This document shows, one piece after another, positions 35,786-45,289 of a DNA stretch of 64,000 nucleotides. How positions within the stretch are numbered: position 1 is the stretch's first letter; each line of letters opens with the position of its first letter. The notes under the pieces were generated by a model. The model was given only the letters and a program-made list of their open reading frames with translations. It was not told the origin of the DNA and ran no database searches. The DNA is from Micropruina sp. GTDB taxonomy: Bacteria; Actinomycetota; Actinomycetes; Propionibacteriales; Propionibacteriaceae. The DNA lies in contig JADJTO010000003.1 in assembly GCA_016711105.1 (NCBI GenBank), positions 248,001 through 312,000 on the forward strand, read 5' to 3'. A program made the position numbers and the translations under genes.

Positions 35786-37644
35786 TTGCTTCGCTTGCCA
35801 TTATTCGTCCGCCGTTCAGCTTTGGTCATCTGGGATTTGACGGCCTGGGCTGTTGCCCTGGTTGCCTTCGCGCTGATGCGCTACGACCTGTCCTTGTCCG
35901 ACGCCATGTGGGGCTGGGTGGTCGGTTACACGGTCACCGCCATGTCCCTCCAGGTGGTGGGAGGGTTCCTGTTCCACCTCTACTTGGGCCGCAGCCGCAT
36001 CGGCAGCTTCGACGAGGCCAGCGCCTTGGGTGTCCTGGTTCTGATCGAGGCGATTATCCTAGCGGCACTATTCATGGCCCTGAATCCCGCCTTTTCGCGT
36101 GGGATCGCGGTCGGCCTTCCGATTCTGGCATTGGTTTTCATGGCAGCGGGGCGTTTCGTATTCCGCAACATTTTTCGCACTCACCGACGACGGCAGTCCG
36201 CCGAAGTCACTCCTGCCGTCATTTATGGAGCCGGGGACGCCGGGCACCAAGTTGCCAGGCTCCTCGAAACCAGCGACGACTCCCCCTACCGGGTGGTCGG
36301 GTTTATCGATGACGATCCCTACAAGCGCTTCCTTCGGGTGCGCGGTAGTCGAGTCTTGGGCACTGGTCGCGAGCTGGTTGAGTTGGCCCGCCGGCAGGGT
36401 GCCGATGCAGTCATTCTGGCCATCACCCACGCGAGTCCCAGGATGCTGCAGGACCTCCAGGTGCGGTGCACCGCTGCGGGGCTGAAGCTGCTCGTCGTTC
36501 CGCCGGTGCGCGAGCTGATCGGGGCCAAGTCAGCCTTGGTCAGCTGCGTGAGTTCGACGTGGTCGACCTGCTGGGACGCCGGGAGATCAACACCGATTTG
36601 TCGGGGATCTCGGGGGTCCTCACCGGCAAGACAGTCCTGGTCACGGGAGCGGGCGGTTCCATCGGTTCCGAGTTGGCGCGCCAAGTCTCCAAGTTGGGCC
36701 CGGCGAAGTTGATCCTGCTGGATCGGGACGAATCCGCGCTGCACGCCGTCCAACTCAGCCTCTACGGCAACGGGATGCTGGACACCGACGACATGGTGTT
36801 GTGTGACATCCGGGATCGGGAAGCACTCGGTCAGGTCTTTGCCCGGCACAAGCCGGAGGTGGTCTTCCATGCGGCCGCACTCAAGCATCTGCCGATGCTT
36901 GAGCAGTACCCCGACGAAGGGTGGAAGACGAACGTGCTCGGGACGCTGAACGTTCTGCAGTGCGCTCACGCCAGTGGGGCCCAGCGAGTGGTCAACATCT
37001 CGACCGACAAGGCTGCCGACGCCACGAGCGTGCTCGGCCAAACCAAGCGCCTGGCCGAGCGACTCACCGCCTGGTTCGCACGCGAACACGACGTCTCGTG
37101 GGTTTCGGTCCGCTTCGGCAACGTGCTTGGCTCTCGTGGCTCCGTGCTTTACACCTTCAAGGCTCAAATCGACCGCGGCGGGCCGGTGACCATCACCCAC
37201 CCCGAGATCACGCGGTATTTCATGACGATTCCGGAGGCCTGTGAACTCGTCCTGCAGGCGGCCGCGATCGGAAAGCCCGGAGACGTGTTGGTTCTGGACA
37301 TGGGCCACCCGGTGAAGATCCTTGACGTGGCGAGACGGTTGATCGATCAGGCCGGGGTGAACATCCCGATCAAGTACACGGGCCTGCGCGTCGGCGAGAA
37401 GCTGCACGAGGTGCTCCTCAGCGAAACTGAAGTAGCCTCGCCCAGCGCTCATCCTCTGATCACGCAGGTGGAGGTTCCCCTGCTGTCGCCGAACGACGTC
37501 ATGTTCTCCGATCCCGACGAGGCGGCCTCCAGGGACCAGATCAGCGCCCCCCGGCGTGTCATGCCCTCCACGCCTGAACCTTCGCCGCCGACGGCCAAGT
37601 CCACGTCCACATCCGATTCGGCCTCAGCCAAGGCCGGTGCGTGA
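35786..37644 (+). CDS. pglF: PglF/WbpM-type UDP-GlcNAc 4,6-dehydratase (one frameshift)
   Basis: About 619 aa after correction. Four N-terminal membrane spans (residues ~10-125), a CoA-binding/Rossmann-like segment (AVIYGAGDAGHQVARLL near 150), then the large SDR domain with TGAGGSIGSELARQ, HAAALKHLPMLEQYP and NISTDKAADATSVLGQTKR; the Met-for-Tyr dehydratase pattern fits the long membrane dehydratases. One G is missing near 36540 (SALGQLREFDVVDLL is the restored join). It would make UDP-4-keto-6-deoxy-GlcNAc. TTG start with a strong ribosome-binding site. The C-terminal ~45 residues are a Ser/Thr/Pro-rich tail. The stop overlaps the aminotransferase start. Confidence 0.88.
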
Positions 37645-38790
37645 ACTCTCGGATCCACCTCTCGCCGCCCGACGTCGGCCAGTTGGAGGAGGAGGCGGTG
37701 GTTCGCGCCGTCCGCTCCGGCTGGGTTGCCCCGCTGGGCCCCGAGGTCGACGCCTTCGAGGACGAGTTGGCACGCTTCTGCGGTCGCGGGCATGCCGTGG
37801 CACTCTCGTCGGGAACGGCGGCCCTTCATCTGGGTCTGCTCACCCTGGGGGTCAAGCCCGGGGATGCGGTTGTCACCGCGACGATGACGTTTGCTGCCAC
37901 GGCCAACGCCATCGTCTACGCCGGTGCCGAGCCGATCTTCGTCGATTGCGATGAGAGCGGGAATCTCAATCCCGAACTCACCGAGCGGGCGCTCGCCGAA
38001 CTCACCGCGGCTGGCCGGCGGGTCGGTGCCTTGGTGCCGGTGGACTTGCTCGGAAAGGTGGCTGATCACGAGGTCTTGGCCGAGATCGCCGCCCGCTACC
38101 AGGTTCCGGTGCTCTCCGATGCGGCCGAATCCCTCGGCGCCACGCGGGCCGGGCGACCTGCGGCAGCCTACGGTGTGGCGGCCGCGCTGTCTTTCAACGG
38201 CAACAAGGTGATGACCACGTCCGGGGGCGGCGCCCTGCTCACCGACGACGCGGAGTTCGCAGGGCGGGTTCGCTATCTCGCCACCCAGGCGCCAGCCGTT
38301 CGTCCATTACGAGCACACCGAGATCGGCTACAACTACCGGCTCTCCAACGTGCTGGCCGCCCTGGGCCGAGCCCAGTTGGAGCGCCTCCCGGGAATGATC
38401 GAACGCCGACGGAGCAACCGGCTGTTCTACGCCGAGCTGATCGCCGATGTGCGGGGGGTCTCGTTGTTCGCTGAGCCGTCGGGTCTCAGCGGCGGCCCGA
38501 CCAGCGACAACTGGTGGCTCACGGCGATCTTGGTTGACCAGGCAGAGGCCGGCGTGTCCCGCGACCAGATCCGCGATGCCTTGGCTGCGCAGAACATCGA
38601 GGCCCGGCCACTGTGGAAACCGATGCACGCTCAGCCGGTCTTCGCAGGAGCCACCGCGATCCTCGACGGCACCAGCGACGGGCTTTTCGTCCGCGGGCTC
38701 TCGCTGCCGAGCGGTTCGGGACTGCGAGCCGAGGAGCGCGACCGGATCGCCGCCACGCTGACCGGAATCCTGGGATCGCCTCGCCGATGA
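37641..38790 (+). CDS. pglE: DegT/DnrJ/EryC1 aminotransferase, PglE-like (one frameshift)
   Basis: About 382 aa after correction. Starts IHLSPPDVGQLEEEAVVRAV; LSSGTAALHLGLLTLGV is the PLP phosphate region, VDLLGKVADHEVL and DAAESLGAT follow, and the PLP lysine is in SFNGNKVMTTSGGGAL. The frame breaks near 38292 (CAGGCGCCAGCCG), after which HYEHTEIGYNYRLSN continues in another frame. Family enzymes aminate 4-keto sugars; next to a PglF-like dehydratase it should form UDP-4-amino-4,6-dideoxy-GlcNAc. The GTG start overlaps the previous stop; its own stop overlaps the pglC-like start (ATGA). Confidence 0.88.
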
Positions 38791-39419
38791 CCCGGAGCAC
38801 TTACGACGCCGCGAAACGCGCGGTGGATCTGATCGCAGCCAGTGCCGCGCTCGTGGTCAGCCTGCCTCTGCAGCTCCTGATTGCGGTTCTGGTCTGGCGA
38901 GACGTCGGTCGCCCCATCCTGTTTCGGCAAGCTCGTCCGGGCAAAGATGGACAGGTGTTCAACTTGGTGAAGTTTCGGACGATGCACGCGCCGACGCCGA
39001 CGCTGGTCAGCGACGACGACCGGCTGACCCCGCTGGGTCGGCTGCTCCGCGCCTATAGCCTGGACGAGTTGCCCAGTCTGTGGAACGTCATCACCGGCGA
39101 GATGTCGCTGGTTGGTCCGCGTCCGCTGCTGGTGCAGTACTTGAATCGCTACAACGCGCGACAGGCCCGGCGCCACGAGGTGCGTCCTGGCCTGACTGGG
39201 CTGGCCCAGATCTCAGGGCGGAATGGGCTGGACTGGCAGTCGCGCCTGGAACTCGATGTGATCTACGTCGACACCCGCTCCTGGGCACTGGATGTCAGAA
39301 TCCTGTGGGGCACTGTAGGCAAGGTGCTCCGCCGTGAGGGGATCTCAGCCGAGGGTGAGGCAACCATGCCGATTTTTACCGGAAGCCAGGCAGAAGAGGT
39401 CGCTGATGAGGGCCGCTGA
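38787..39419 (+). CDS. pglC: PglC-like initiating phosphoglycosyltransferase
   Basis: 210 aa, the short monotopic form. One N-terminal hydrophobic re-entrant helix (IAASAALVVSLPLQLLIAVL), then the basic PILFRQARPGKDG, FNLVKFRTM, the catalytic Asp-Glu in YSLDELPSLWNVI, GEMSLVGPRPLL and VRPGLTGLAQISGRN. Such enzymes transfer a phospho-sugar from a UDP-sugar to undecaprenyl phosphate; the size and the neighbours point to diacetylbacillosamine phosphate as substrate. ATG 38787 overlaps the upstream stop; its last 14 bases overlap the acetyltransferase gene. Confidence 0.9.
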   Translation: MTRSTYDAAKRAVDLIAASAALVVSLPLQLLIAVLVWRDVGRPILFRQARPGKDGQVFNLVKFRTMHAPTPTLVSDDDRLTPLGRLLRAYSLDELPSLWNVITGEMSLVGPRPLLVQYLNRYNARQARRHEVRPGLTGLAQISGRNGLDWQSRLELDVIYVDTRSWALDVRILWGTVGKVLRREGISAEGEATMPIFTGSQAEEVADEGR

Positions 39420-40086
39420 TGGCGTCGTCGTCATCGGGGCCTCGGGGTTCGGCCGCGAAAGCCTCGACGTGCTCGAGGCGTTACGCGCGCACGGCTCCGG
39501 TCCACGCCTGCTCGGTGTGCTGGACGATGCTCCCTCCCAGGTCAACCGGGAGCGGCTCGCCGCGCGAGGAGTACCGCTCCTGGGGTCGGTGTCCGACTTC
39601 CTGGCCTCGGCTGAGGAACCAGTGGCTTTCGTGGTGGGGATCGGGTCCCCGGCGCTGCGCCGCGATCTCGCCGAGCGAATGATCGCTGCGGGGCATCGTC
39701 CGTTCACGGCCGTGCACCCGAGCGTTTCACTCGGCTCCCAGGTCACTCTGGGGGAGGGGTGCGTGCTCTGCGCCGGCGTGATCGTCTCCACCAATGTGCG
39801 GCTGGGCCGACAGGTGCACCTCAACCCGGGCGCCGTGATCGGGCACGACAGCGTTCTGGACGACTACGTCTCAGTCAATCCCGGGGCGATCATCTCCGGC
39901 GAGGTGCACCTCAGTCAGGGCACGCTGGTCGGGGCTGGGGCGATCGTGTTACAGCAACTCACGGTGGCGGCCAACGTGGTCGTCGGGGCCGGAGCCGTGG
40001 TGACCAAGGCGGTGCCCGCGGGCGTCGTGGTCAAGGGAGTGCCGGGTCGCTGGCCCGCGCAAGCCGACGAAGGGACGCACGGATGA
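39406..40086 (+). CDS. pglD: PglD/NeuD-like sugar O/N-acetyltransferase
   Basis: 226 aa. The N-terminal Rossmann-like part (VVVIGASGFGRESLDVLEAL) binds the UDP-sugar; the C-terminal left-handed beta helix is built of hexapeptide repeats (NPGAVIGHDSVLDDYVSVNP, GAIISGEVHLSQGTLVGAGA) and includes the catalytic histidine in AVIGHD. PglD acetylates the 4-amino group of the aminated UDP-sugar, completing UDP-diNAcBac. It overlaps pglC by 14 bases and the next gene by 4 (ATGA). Confidence 0.9.
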   Translation: MRAADGVVVIGASGFGRESLDVLEALRAHGSGPRLLGVLDDAPSQVNRERLAARGVPLLGSVSDFLASAEEPVAFVVGIGSPALRRDLAERMIAAGHRPFTAVHPSVSLGSQVTLGEGCVLCAGVIVSTNVRLGRQVHLNPGAVIGHDSVLDDYVSVNPGAIISGEVHLSQGTLVGAGAIVLQQLTVAANVVVGAGAVVTKAVPAGVVVKGVPGRWPAQADEGTHG

Positions 40087-41360
40087 GGCTGGATGAGGTA
40101 CGGCTGGCCGTGGTCGGACTGGGCTACGTGGGCCTCCCCTTGGCGGTCGAGTTCGGGAAATCGCTCCCGGTGCTGGGCTTCGACATCAATCACGAGCGAG
40201 TCGCAGAACTCATTGCCGGCAGGGATCACACCCTGGAAGTCTCCGCCGAGGAACTGGCTGCGGCCGGGGGGTTGCAAGTCAGTGCTGATCCGGCCGACCT
40301 GGCATCGGCGAACGTGTACATCGTGACCACGCCGACCCCGATCGATCAGTTCAACCAGCCGGACCTCGGCCCGGTGCTCTCAGCGAGCCGCACTATCGCC
40401 GCCCACCTTAGCCCCGGTGACGTCGTCATCTACGAGTCGACCGTGTACCCTGGGGCCACGGAGGAACGTTGCGTTCCAGTGCTGGAGGAAGTCTCCGGCC
40501 TGACCTTCAACACCGACTTCTCCGTCGGCTACAGCCCGGAGCGGATCAACCCCGGTGACAAAGAACATCGGGTGAGCAACATCATCAAAGTGACCTCGGG
40601 GTCGACCCCCGAGACCGCGGATTTCGTCGATTCCCTCTACCGCCGGATTGTCACGGTCGGTACGCACAGGGCGCCATCGATCCGGGTCGCCGAGGCGGCG
40701 AAGGTGATCGAGAACACCCAGCGAGACCTCAACATCGCCCTGATGAACGAGCTGGCCAAGCTGTTCAACAAGCTGGACATCGACACTGAGGCAGTGTTGT
40801 TGGCTGCGGGGTCGAAATGGAACTTCCTCAACTTCCGTCCCGGGTTGGTGGGTGGCCACTGCATCGGCGTTGACCCCTACTATCTGACCCACAAAGCCCA
40901 GTCGGTGGGCTACCACCCCGAAATCATCCTGGCCGGCCGACGCCTGAACGACTCGATGGGCGTGTACGTAGCCTCCCAACTGGTGAAGCGGATGACCAGT
41001 GAGGGCATGCAGGTGCGCGGCTCCCGGGTACTCATCATGGGGTTGACCTTCAAGGAGAACACTCCCGACCTGCGCAATTCGCGAGTCGTGGACATTATCA
41101 CCGAACTGCAGGAATACGGCATCCAGGTTGACGTCCATGACCCATGGGCCAACGTCGAGGAGGCTCGGCGGCACTATGCCGTGGAGTTGGTGGCCGAACC
41201 GGAGGTCGGCGCGTACGACGCGATCATCATCGCTGTGGCGCATCGGGAATTCCGGGCACTGGGGGAGGCCCGCATCCGGCAATGGGGCAATCCCGGTGGC
41301 CACGTGGTGTACGACACCAAATACGTCCTGGGGCGCGGGGCTGCCGATCTGCGGCTGTGA
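40083..41360 (+). CDS. UDP-N-acetylhexosamine 6-dehydrogenase (WbpA/TviB family)
   Basis: 425 aa. NAD-binding VVGLGYVGLPLAVEFG at residues ~10-24; IYESTVYPGATEE; YSPERINPGDKEH; catalytic lysine region AEAAKVIENTQRDLNIA; catalytic cysteine in LVGGHCIGVDPYYL near 263; C-terminal LIMGLTFKENTPDLRNSR. The ERINPGD and HCIGVDPYYL contexts are those of UDP-GlcNAc or UDP-GalNAc dehydrogenases, not UDP-glucose ones. The product would be an N-acetylhexosaminuronic acid. ATG 40083 overlaps the acetyltransferase stop. Whether GlcNAc or GalNAc is the substrate cannot be told. Confidence 0.88.
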   Translation: MRLDEVRLAVVGLGYVGLPLAVEFGKSLPVLGFDINHERVAELIAGRDHTLEVSAEELAAAGGLQVSADPADLASANVYIVTTPTPIDQFNQPDLGPVLSASRTIAAHLSPGDVVIYESTVYPGATEERCVPVLEEVSGLTFNTDFSVGYSPERINPGDKEHRVSNIIKVTSGSTPETADFVDSLYRRIVTVGTHRAPSIRVAEAAKVIENTQRDLNIALMNELAKLFNKLDIDTEAVLLAAGSKWNFLNFRPGLVGGHCIGVDPYYLTHKAQSVGYHPEIILAGRRLNDSMGVYVASQLVKRMTSEGMQVRGSRVLIMGLTFKENTPDLRNSRVVDIITELQEYGIQVDVHDPWANVEEARRHYAVELVAEPEVGAYDAIIIAVAHREFRALGEARIRQWGNPGGHVVYDTKYVLGRGAADLRL

Positions 41361-41408
41361 TGGGTGGATAAGCTCAGTTCGCCCCCGATTGATGGAGATG
41401 GGATACGT

Positions 41409-42722
41409 ATGAGGATCACTGTCGTCGGCACTGGCTACGTCGGGTTGGTGGCGGGCGCATGCTTCGCCGAGGTCGGCCACCAGGTCACCTGCGTTGATAT
41501 CGATGAAGCCAAGCTGGAGTTGCTGCGCCGCGACATCCCACCGATCTTCGAGGCCGGGCTTCAGGAGGTGATGCAGCGAAATCGAGCCGCCGATCGAATC
41601 CGGTACAGCTCGGACTACGTGTCTGCCTACCAGGACGCCGAGGCGATCTTCATCGGCGTCGGGACGCCCGAACTCCCGGACGGCTCCGCGGACCTATCGC
41701 ACATCGCCGGTGTGGCTCGGCAGATCGCCGAAAACATCACCAGCGAGTGCCTGATCGTGGTGAAGTCGACGGTCCCGGTGGGCACGAACGACAAGGTCGA
41801 GCAGTTCGTCCGGGACTTTCTGGCTCATGACGTCCGGGTCGAGGTGGCATCGAACCCGGAGTTCCTGGCCCAAGGCTCCGCCGTCCACGACACACTCCAT
41901 GCCGCCCGGGTGGTCATCGGCACGGAGAGCCCGTGGGCAGAGGCACTGCTTCGCCGGATCTACGAGCCGTTCGGCCTGCCCATCGTGTCGGTCAGCCGTC
42001 GCTCGGCCGAGATGATCAAGTACGCCGCGAACGTCTTCCTGGCGCTGAAGATCTCCTACATGAACGACATCGCCAACTTGTGCGAGTTGGTGAATGCGGA
42101 CGTGGCGGACGTGGCCAAGGCGATGAGCTACGACGATCGAATCGGAGCCCGGTTCCTGGGTGCGGGGGTGGGGTACGGCGGCTCCTGCTTCCCCAAGGAC
42201 ACCAAGGCACTCGACTGGCTCGCCCGCCAGCACGGCTACAACCTGCGCACCGTTCGGGCGGCCATCGATGTGAACCACGACCAGAAGACGATCCTGTTCC
42301 GGAAGGCCTCAAGTCGCCTGATCACGTTCAAAGGGCTGGACGTGGCCGTGCTCGGGCTGACCTTCAAGCCCGGCACGGACGACCTGAGGGAGGCCCCCTC
42401 ACTCGACAACGTTCGCCTGCTCCTGGAGCAGGGTGCTGATCTGCGGGCGTACGACCCGGTGGGGGTGGCGAGCTTCAAACGCGTCCTTCCTGCCGGTGCC
42501 CAGGGCCGCGGGACGATCAGCTACCCCGAGGATGCCCGATCGGCTCTGCAGGGGGCGAACGTGTGCTTCATCTTCACCGAATGGCCCGAGGTGCGTCGGC
42601 TCACCCCGCATGACTTCAAGAGCCTGATGCGGACGCCGCTCGTCTACGACGGCCGGAATCTGTTCTCGCCTGATGACATGCGGGAAGCCGGCGTCGAGTA
42701 CTACTCCGTTGGTCGGCCGTGA
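41409..42722 (+). CDS. ugd: UDP-glucose 6-dehydrogenase
   Basis: 437 aa. GTGYVGLVAGACFAEVGHQV at residues ~7-26; VKSTVPVGT; SNPEFLAQGSAVHD; KYAANVFLALKISYMNDIA carries the catalytic lysine; the catalytic cysteine is in GYGGSCFPKDTKAL near 261; LGLTFKPGTDDLREAPS follows. It oxidises UDP-glucose to UDP-glucuronate. The ATG at 41409 gives a start directly at the Rossmann strand; the frame is open from 41364, but GGAG sits at 41393-41396. The end overlaps the epimerase start. Confidence 0.93.
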   Translation: MRITVVGTGYVGLVAGACFAEVGHQVTCVDIDEAKLELLRRDIPPIFEAGLQEVMQRNRAADRIRYSSDYVSAYQDAEAIFIGVGTPELPDGSADLSHIAGVARQIAENITSECLIVVKSTVPVGTNDKVEQFVRDFLAHDVRVEVASNPEFLAQGSAVHDTLHAARVVIGTESPWAEALLRRIYEPFGLPIVSVSRRSAEMIKYAANVFLALKISYMNDIANLCELVNADVADVAKAMSYDDRIGARFLGAGVGYGGSCFPKDTKALDWLARQHGYNLRTVRAAIDVNHDQKTILFRKASSRLITFKGLDVAVLGLTFKPGTDDLREAPSLDNVRLLLEQGADLRAYDPVGVASFKRVLPAGAQGRGTISYPEDARSALQGANVCFIFTEWPEVRRLTPHDFKSLMRTPLVYDGRNLFSPDDMREAGVEYYSVGRP

Positions 42723-43782
42723 GCGGCGGCGATATGGCTCACGACTCCGGCGACCGCACCTACCTGGTCACGGGCGCTGCGGGCTTCATCGGCCACCATC
42801 TCTGCCTGGACTTGTTGACCAGCGGGTTCCGGGTGATCGGCGTCGACAACCTGAACGCCTACTATGACGTCGAGCTCAAGCACGCCAGGCTGCATCGTCT
42901 GGCTGGGAGCCCTCGGTTCGAGTTCCTGCGGGGCGATATTGCGGACGCGGAGTTCGTGGAGACGATGTTCAACGATCATCGACCAACACACGTGATCAAC
43001 CTCGCTGCGCAGGCAGGCGTCCGTTACTCTCTGGAGAACCCCGGGGCGTACATTCAAAGCAACATCGTCGGGTTCTTCAACGTGCTGGAGGCCTGCCGAC
43101 AACACCCGGTTCAGCACCTGATTTATGCCTCCTCGAGTTCGGTGTACGGGGGCAACGTGAAGGTTCCGTTCGAGGAGTCCGATCCGGTCGACCACCCGCT
43201 GTCGCTGTACGCGGCCACGAAGAAGGCCGACGAACTGATGGCCCACTGTTACAGCCACCTCTACGGGATCGCCGCCACGGGCGTCCGCTTCTTCACCGTG
43301 TACGGCCCGTGGGGTCGGCCCGACATGGCCTATTTCGCCTTCCTGGACCGCTTTTTCGCCGACGAACCGATCCGCGTCTTCAACAATGGGGACACCGACA
43401 ACGACCTCTCGCGTGACTTCACCTACATCGACGATGTGACCCAAGCCATCGTGCGGCTCTGGACCATCCGCCGGGTGGCGAGACCTCGCATGTCGTCTAC
43501 AACATCGGTAACAGTCATCCCGAGAAGCTGATGGTGTTCATCGCCACCCTGGAGCGTTGCTTGAGCAGGTCCTTGGGTGAGCCGGTTGCGTTCACGAAAA
43601 CCTTTGAGGCCCTGAAACCCGGGGATGTGACGGCCACCTACGCCGCCAACGATCGGATCCAGGCCGCGATCGGGTTCCAGCCCTCGACACCCTTGGAGGA
43701 GGGTCTGCAGCGATTCACCGATTGGTACGTGGGCTTCAAGAGTCTCAGCGACGACGGACGACGTGGGGTGCCACGACAGTGA
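42719..43782 (+). CDS. UDP-glucuronate 4-epimerase-like enzyme (one frameshift)
   Basis: About 354 aa after correction. YLVTGAAGFIGHHLCLDLL (NAD loop), NLAAQAGVRYSLENPGAYIQ, SSSSVYGGN, LYAATKKADELMAH (catalytic Tyr/Lys) and VYGPWGRPDMAYFAF are characteristic of UDP-GlcA 4-epimerases. After a missing base near 43475 the other frame continues GETSHVVYNIGNSHPEKLM to the end. It would turn the UDP-GlcA from the preceding gene into UDP-GalA. GTG 42719 overlaps the ugd stop; ATG 42734 is an alternative. The stop overlaps the next start (GTGA). Confidence 0.86.
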
Positions 43783-45263
43783 CGGTCCGCCCGGCAGATG
43801 GGCAGGGTCGTTTGACGACGTGGTCAGCCCTTCTGCTGGGCATCCTTGCGACGATGATCAGCGGGTTTCTCTCGTGGGTTCCGGGCCCGTGGATGGACGA
43901 AGGCGCAACCCTGGTTTCTGCCCAGCGCTCGTGGCCCTCGTTGCTGATGCTGCTCGATCAGGTCGACGCGGTGCATGGGCTCTATTACGCGGTCATGCAC
44001 CTGTGGTTCGAGCTCGTCGGAGCATCGCCGCTGACGCTCCGAGCTCCCTCAGCGATTGCGGTGGGTGTGGCGACCGGGCTCCTGGTGAGGCTGGGGCAGC
44101 GCCTGGTCGATCGGCGGGCCGGCATCCTGGCAGCACTGTCGTTCCTCCTCCTCCCCGCCGTTACCTGGATGGGCGGTGAAGGGCGCTCCGTCGCCATGGC
44201 CACGGCCGCCGCCACGCTGGTGATGACGCTCTTCATCGAGGCCGTCGAGCGTCAACGGACGGCGTGGTGGATCGGGTATGCGCTGAGTCTGCTGCTCAGC
44301 CTGACCGTTTCCCTTCTGACGGCCCTCCTGTTTGTGGTCTTGCCGCTGGCCTTGTTCGTGGGGCGGGCCAGCCGGCGTCAGTGGGTGGCTTTCGTCACGT
44401 CCTCTTTGGGGGCCGGGGTGGCGTCGGTTCCGTTGCTCCTGAAGGTCGTGTCGCAGCAACGGCAGGTCAGTTGGGTGGGCGAGCCCAGCATCAAGGGACT
44501 GCTCGCGTACCCGCGCGAGGTCTGGTTCCCCAACCCAGGATCCGACCTGTACGTCGTGCTGGCGTGGCTCGTGCTGCTGACCGGCGTGACCTGGTTCCTC
44601 CTCGCCGCTCGACGCGACGGCTGGAGGACCCCCTGCTCGCTGGGACGCAGGGGAGTCGTCGTGTTGCTCCTCGGGTGGCTCCTGCTGCCTCCACTACTGG
44701 TGACGGCGTGGGCCTTGATCGGGACCAACCTTTATGTGCCGAGATACCTGATGCCCAGTGCGCCGGGCCTGGCCCTGGTCATCGGGGTCGGGTTGAGCGC
44801 TGCTCGTCCGCGTTGGTTGGCCGTCATGGCCCTACTGACCCAGGTGGCCATCCTCACACCACCGTGGATTGACCAGCGGCATGAGACGGCCAAGGCGCCC
44901 ACCAGTCTTGTCGCCGAAACCGTGTCGGTTCTGATCCGTCCCGGGGACGCTGTGCTGTTCGTCAACGGCGGCAAGCACGGCTGGACCAGAGTGGCCCGGT
45001 ACGCCTACCCCGACGCGTTCGGCACTGCCTCGGATCTGACGCTGGGCGTCCCGGCCGACGAGTCGACGATGGTGGCCGAAACGACGGTGTTGCTGCGGGA
45101 GGTGCCTGAACGACTGGCTGGCGTCGATCGGGTCGTGGCGATCGTCGCGGACGAGCCGCATGAGCGGGGCCTCGCCGACCTGGCGGCGCTAGCCCAGTCC
45201 GGCTTCGTCAAGACCGATTCGGTGGCAGTCGATCAGTGGTCGATCGAGGTCTTCGAACGCTGA
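43779..45263 (+). CDS. GT-C membrane glycosyltransferase (ArnT/PMT-like)
   Basis: 494 aa with about ten membrane spans. The first extracytoplasmic loop carries WMDEGATLVSAQRSWP with the Asp-Glu pair expected of lipid-linked-sugar transferases, followed by HGLYYAVMHLWFELVG. The C-terminal ~100 residues are soluble. Such enzymes use polyprenyl-phosphate sugars on the outer face. GTG 43779 overlaps the epimerase stop. Last gene of the plus-strand arm; the IS110 element begins shortly downstream, so the gene's natural neighbour may have been displaced. Confidence 0.75.
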   Translation: MTVRPADGQGRLTTWSALLLGILATMISGFLSWVPGPWMDEGATLVSAQRSWPSLLMLLDQVDAVHGLYYAVMHLWFELVGASPLTLRAPSAIAVGVATGLLVRLGQRLVDRRAGILAALSFLLLPAVTWMGGEGRSVAMATAAATLVMTLFIEAVERQRTAWWIGYALSLLLSLTVSLLTALLFVVLPLALFVGRASRRQWVAFVTSSLGAGVASVPLLLKVVSQQRQVSWVGEPSIKGLLAYPREVWFPNPGSDLYVVLAWLVLLTGVTWFLLAARRDGWRTPCSLGRRGVVVLLLGWLLLPPLLVTAWALIGTNLYVPRYLMPSAPGLALVIGVGLSAARPRWLAVMALLTQVAILTPPWIDQRHETAKAPTSLVAETVSVLIRPGDAVLFVNGGKHGWTRVARYAYPDAFGTASDLTLGVPADESTMVAETTVLLREVPERLAGVDRVVAIVADEPHERGLADLAALAQSGFVKTDSVAVDQWSIEVFER

Positions 45264-45289
45264 TCAGGTCACCGACAGGCAGGTCAGCC

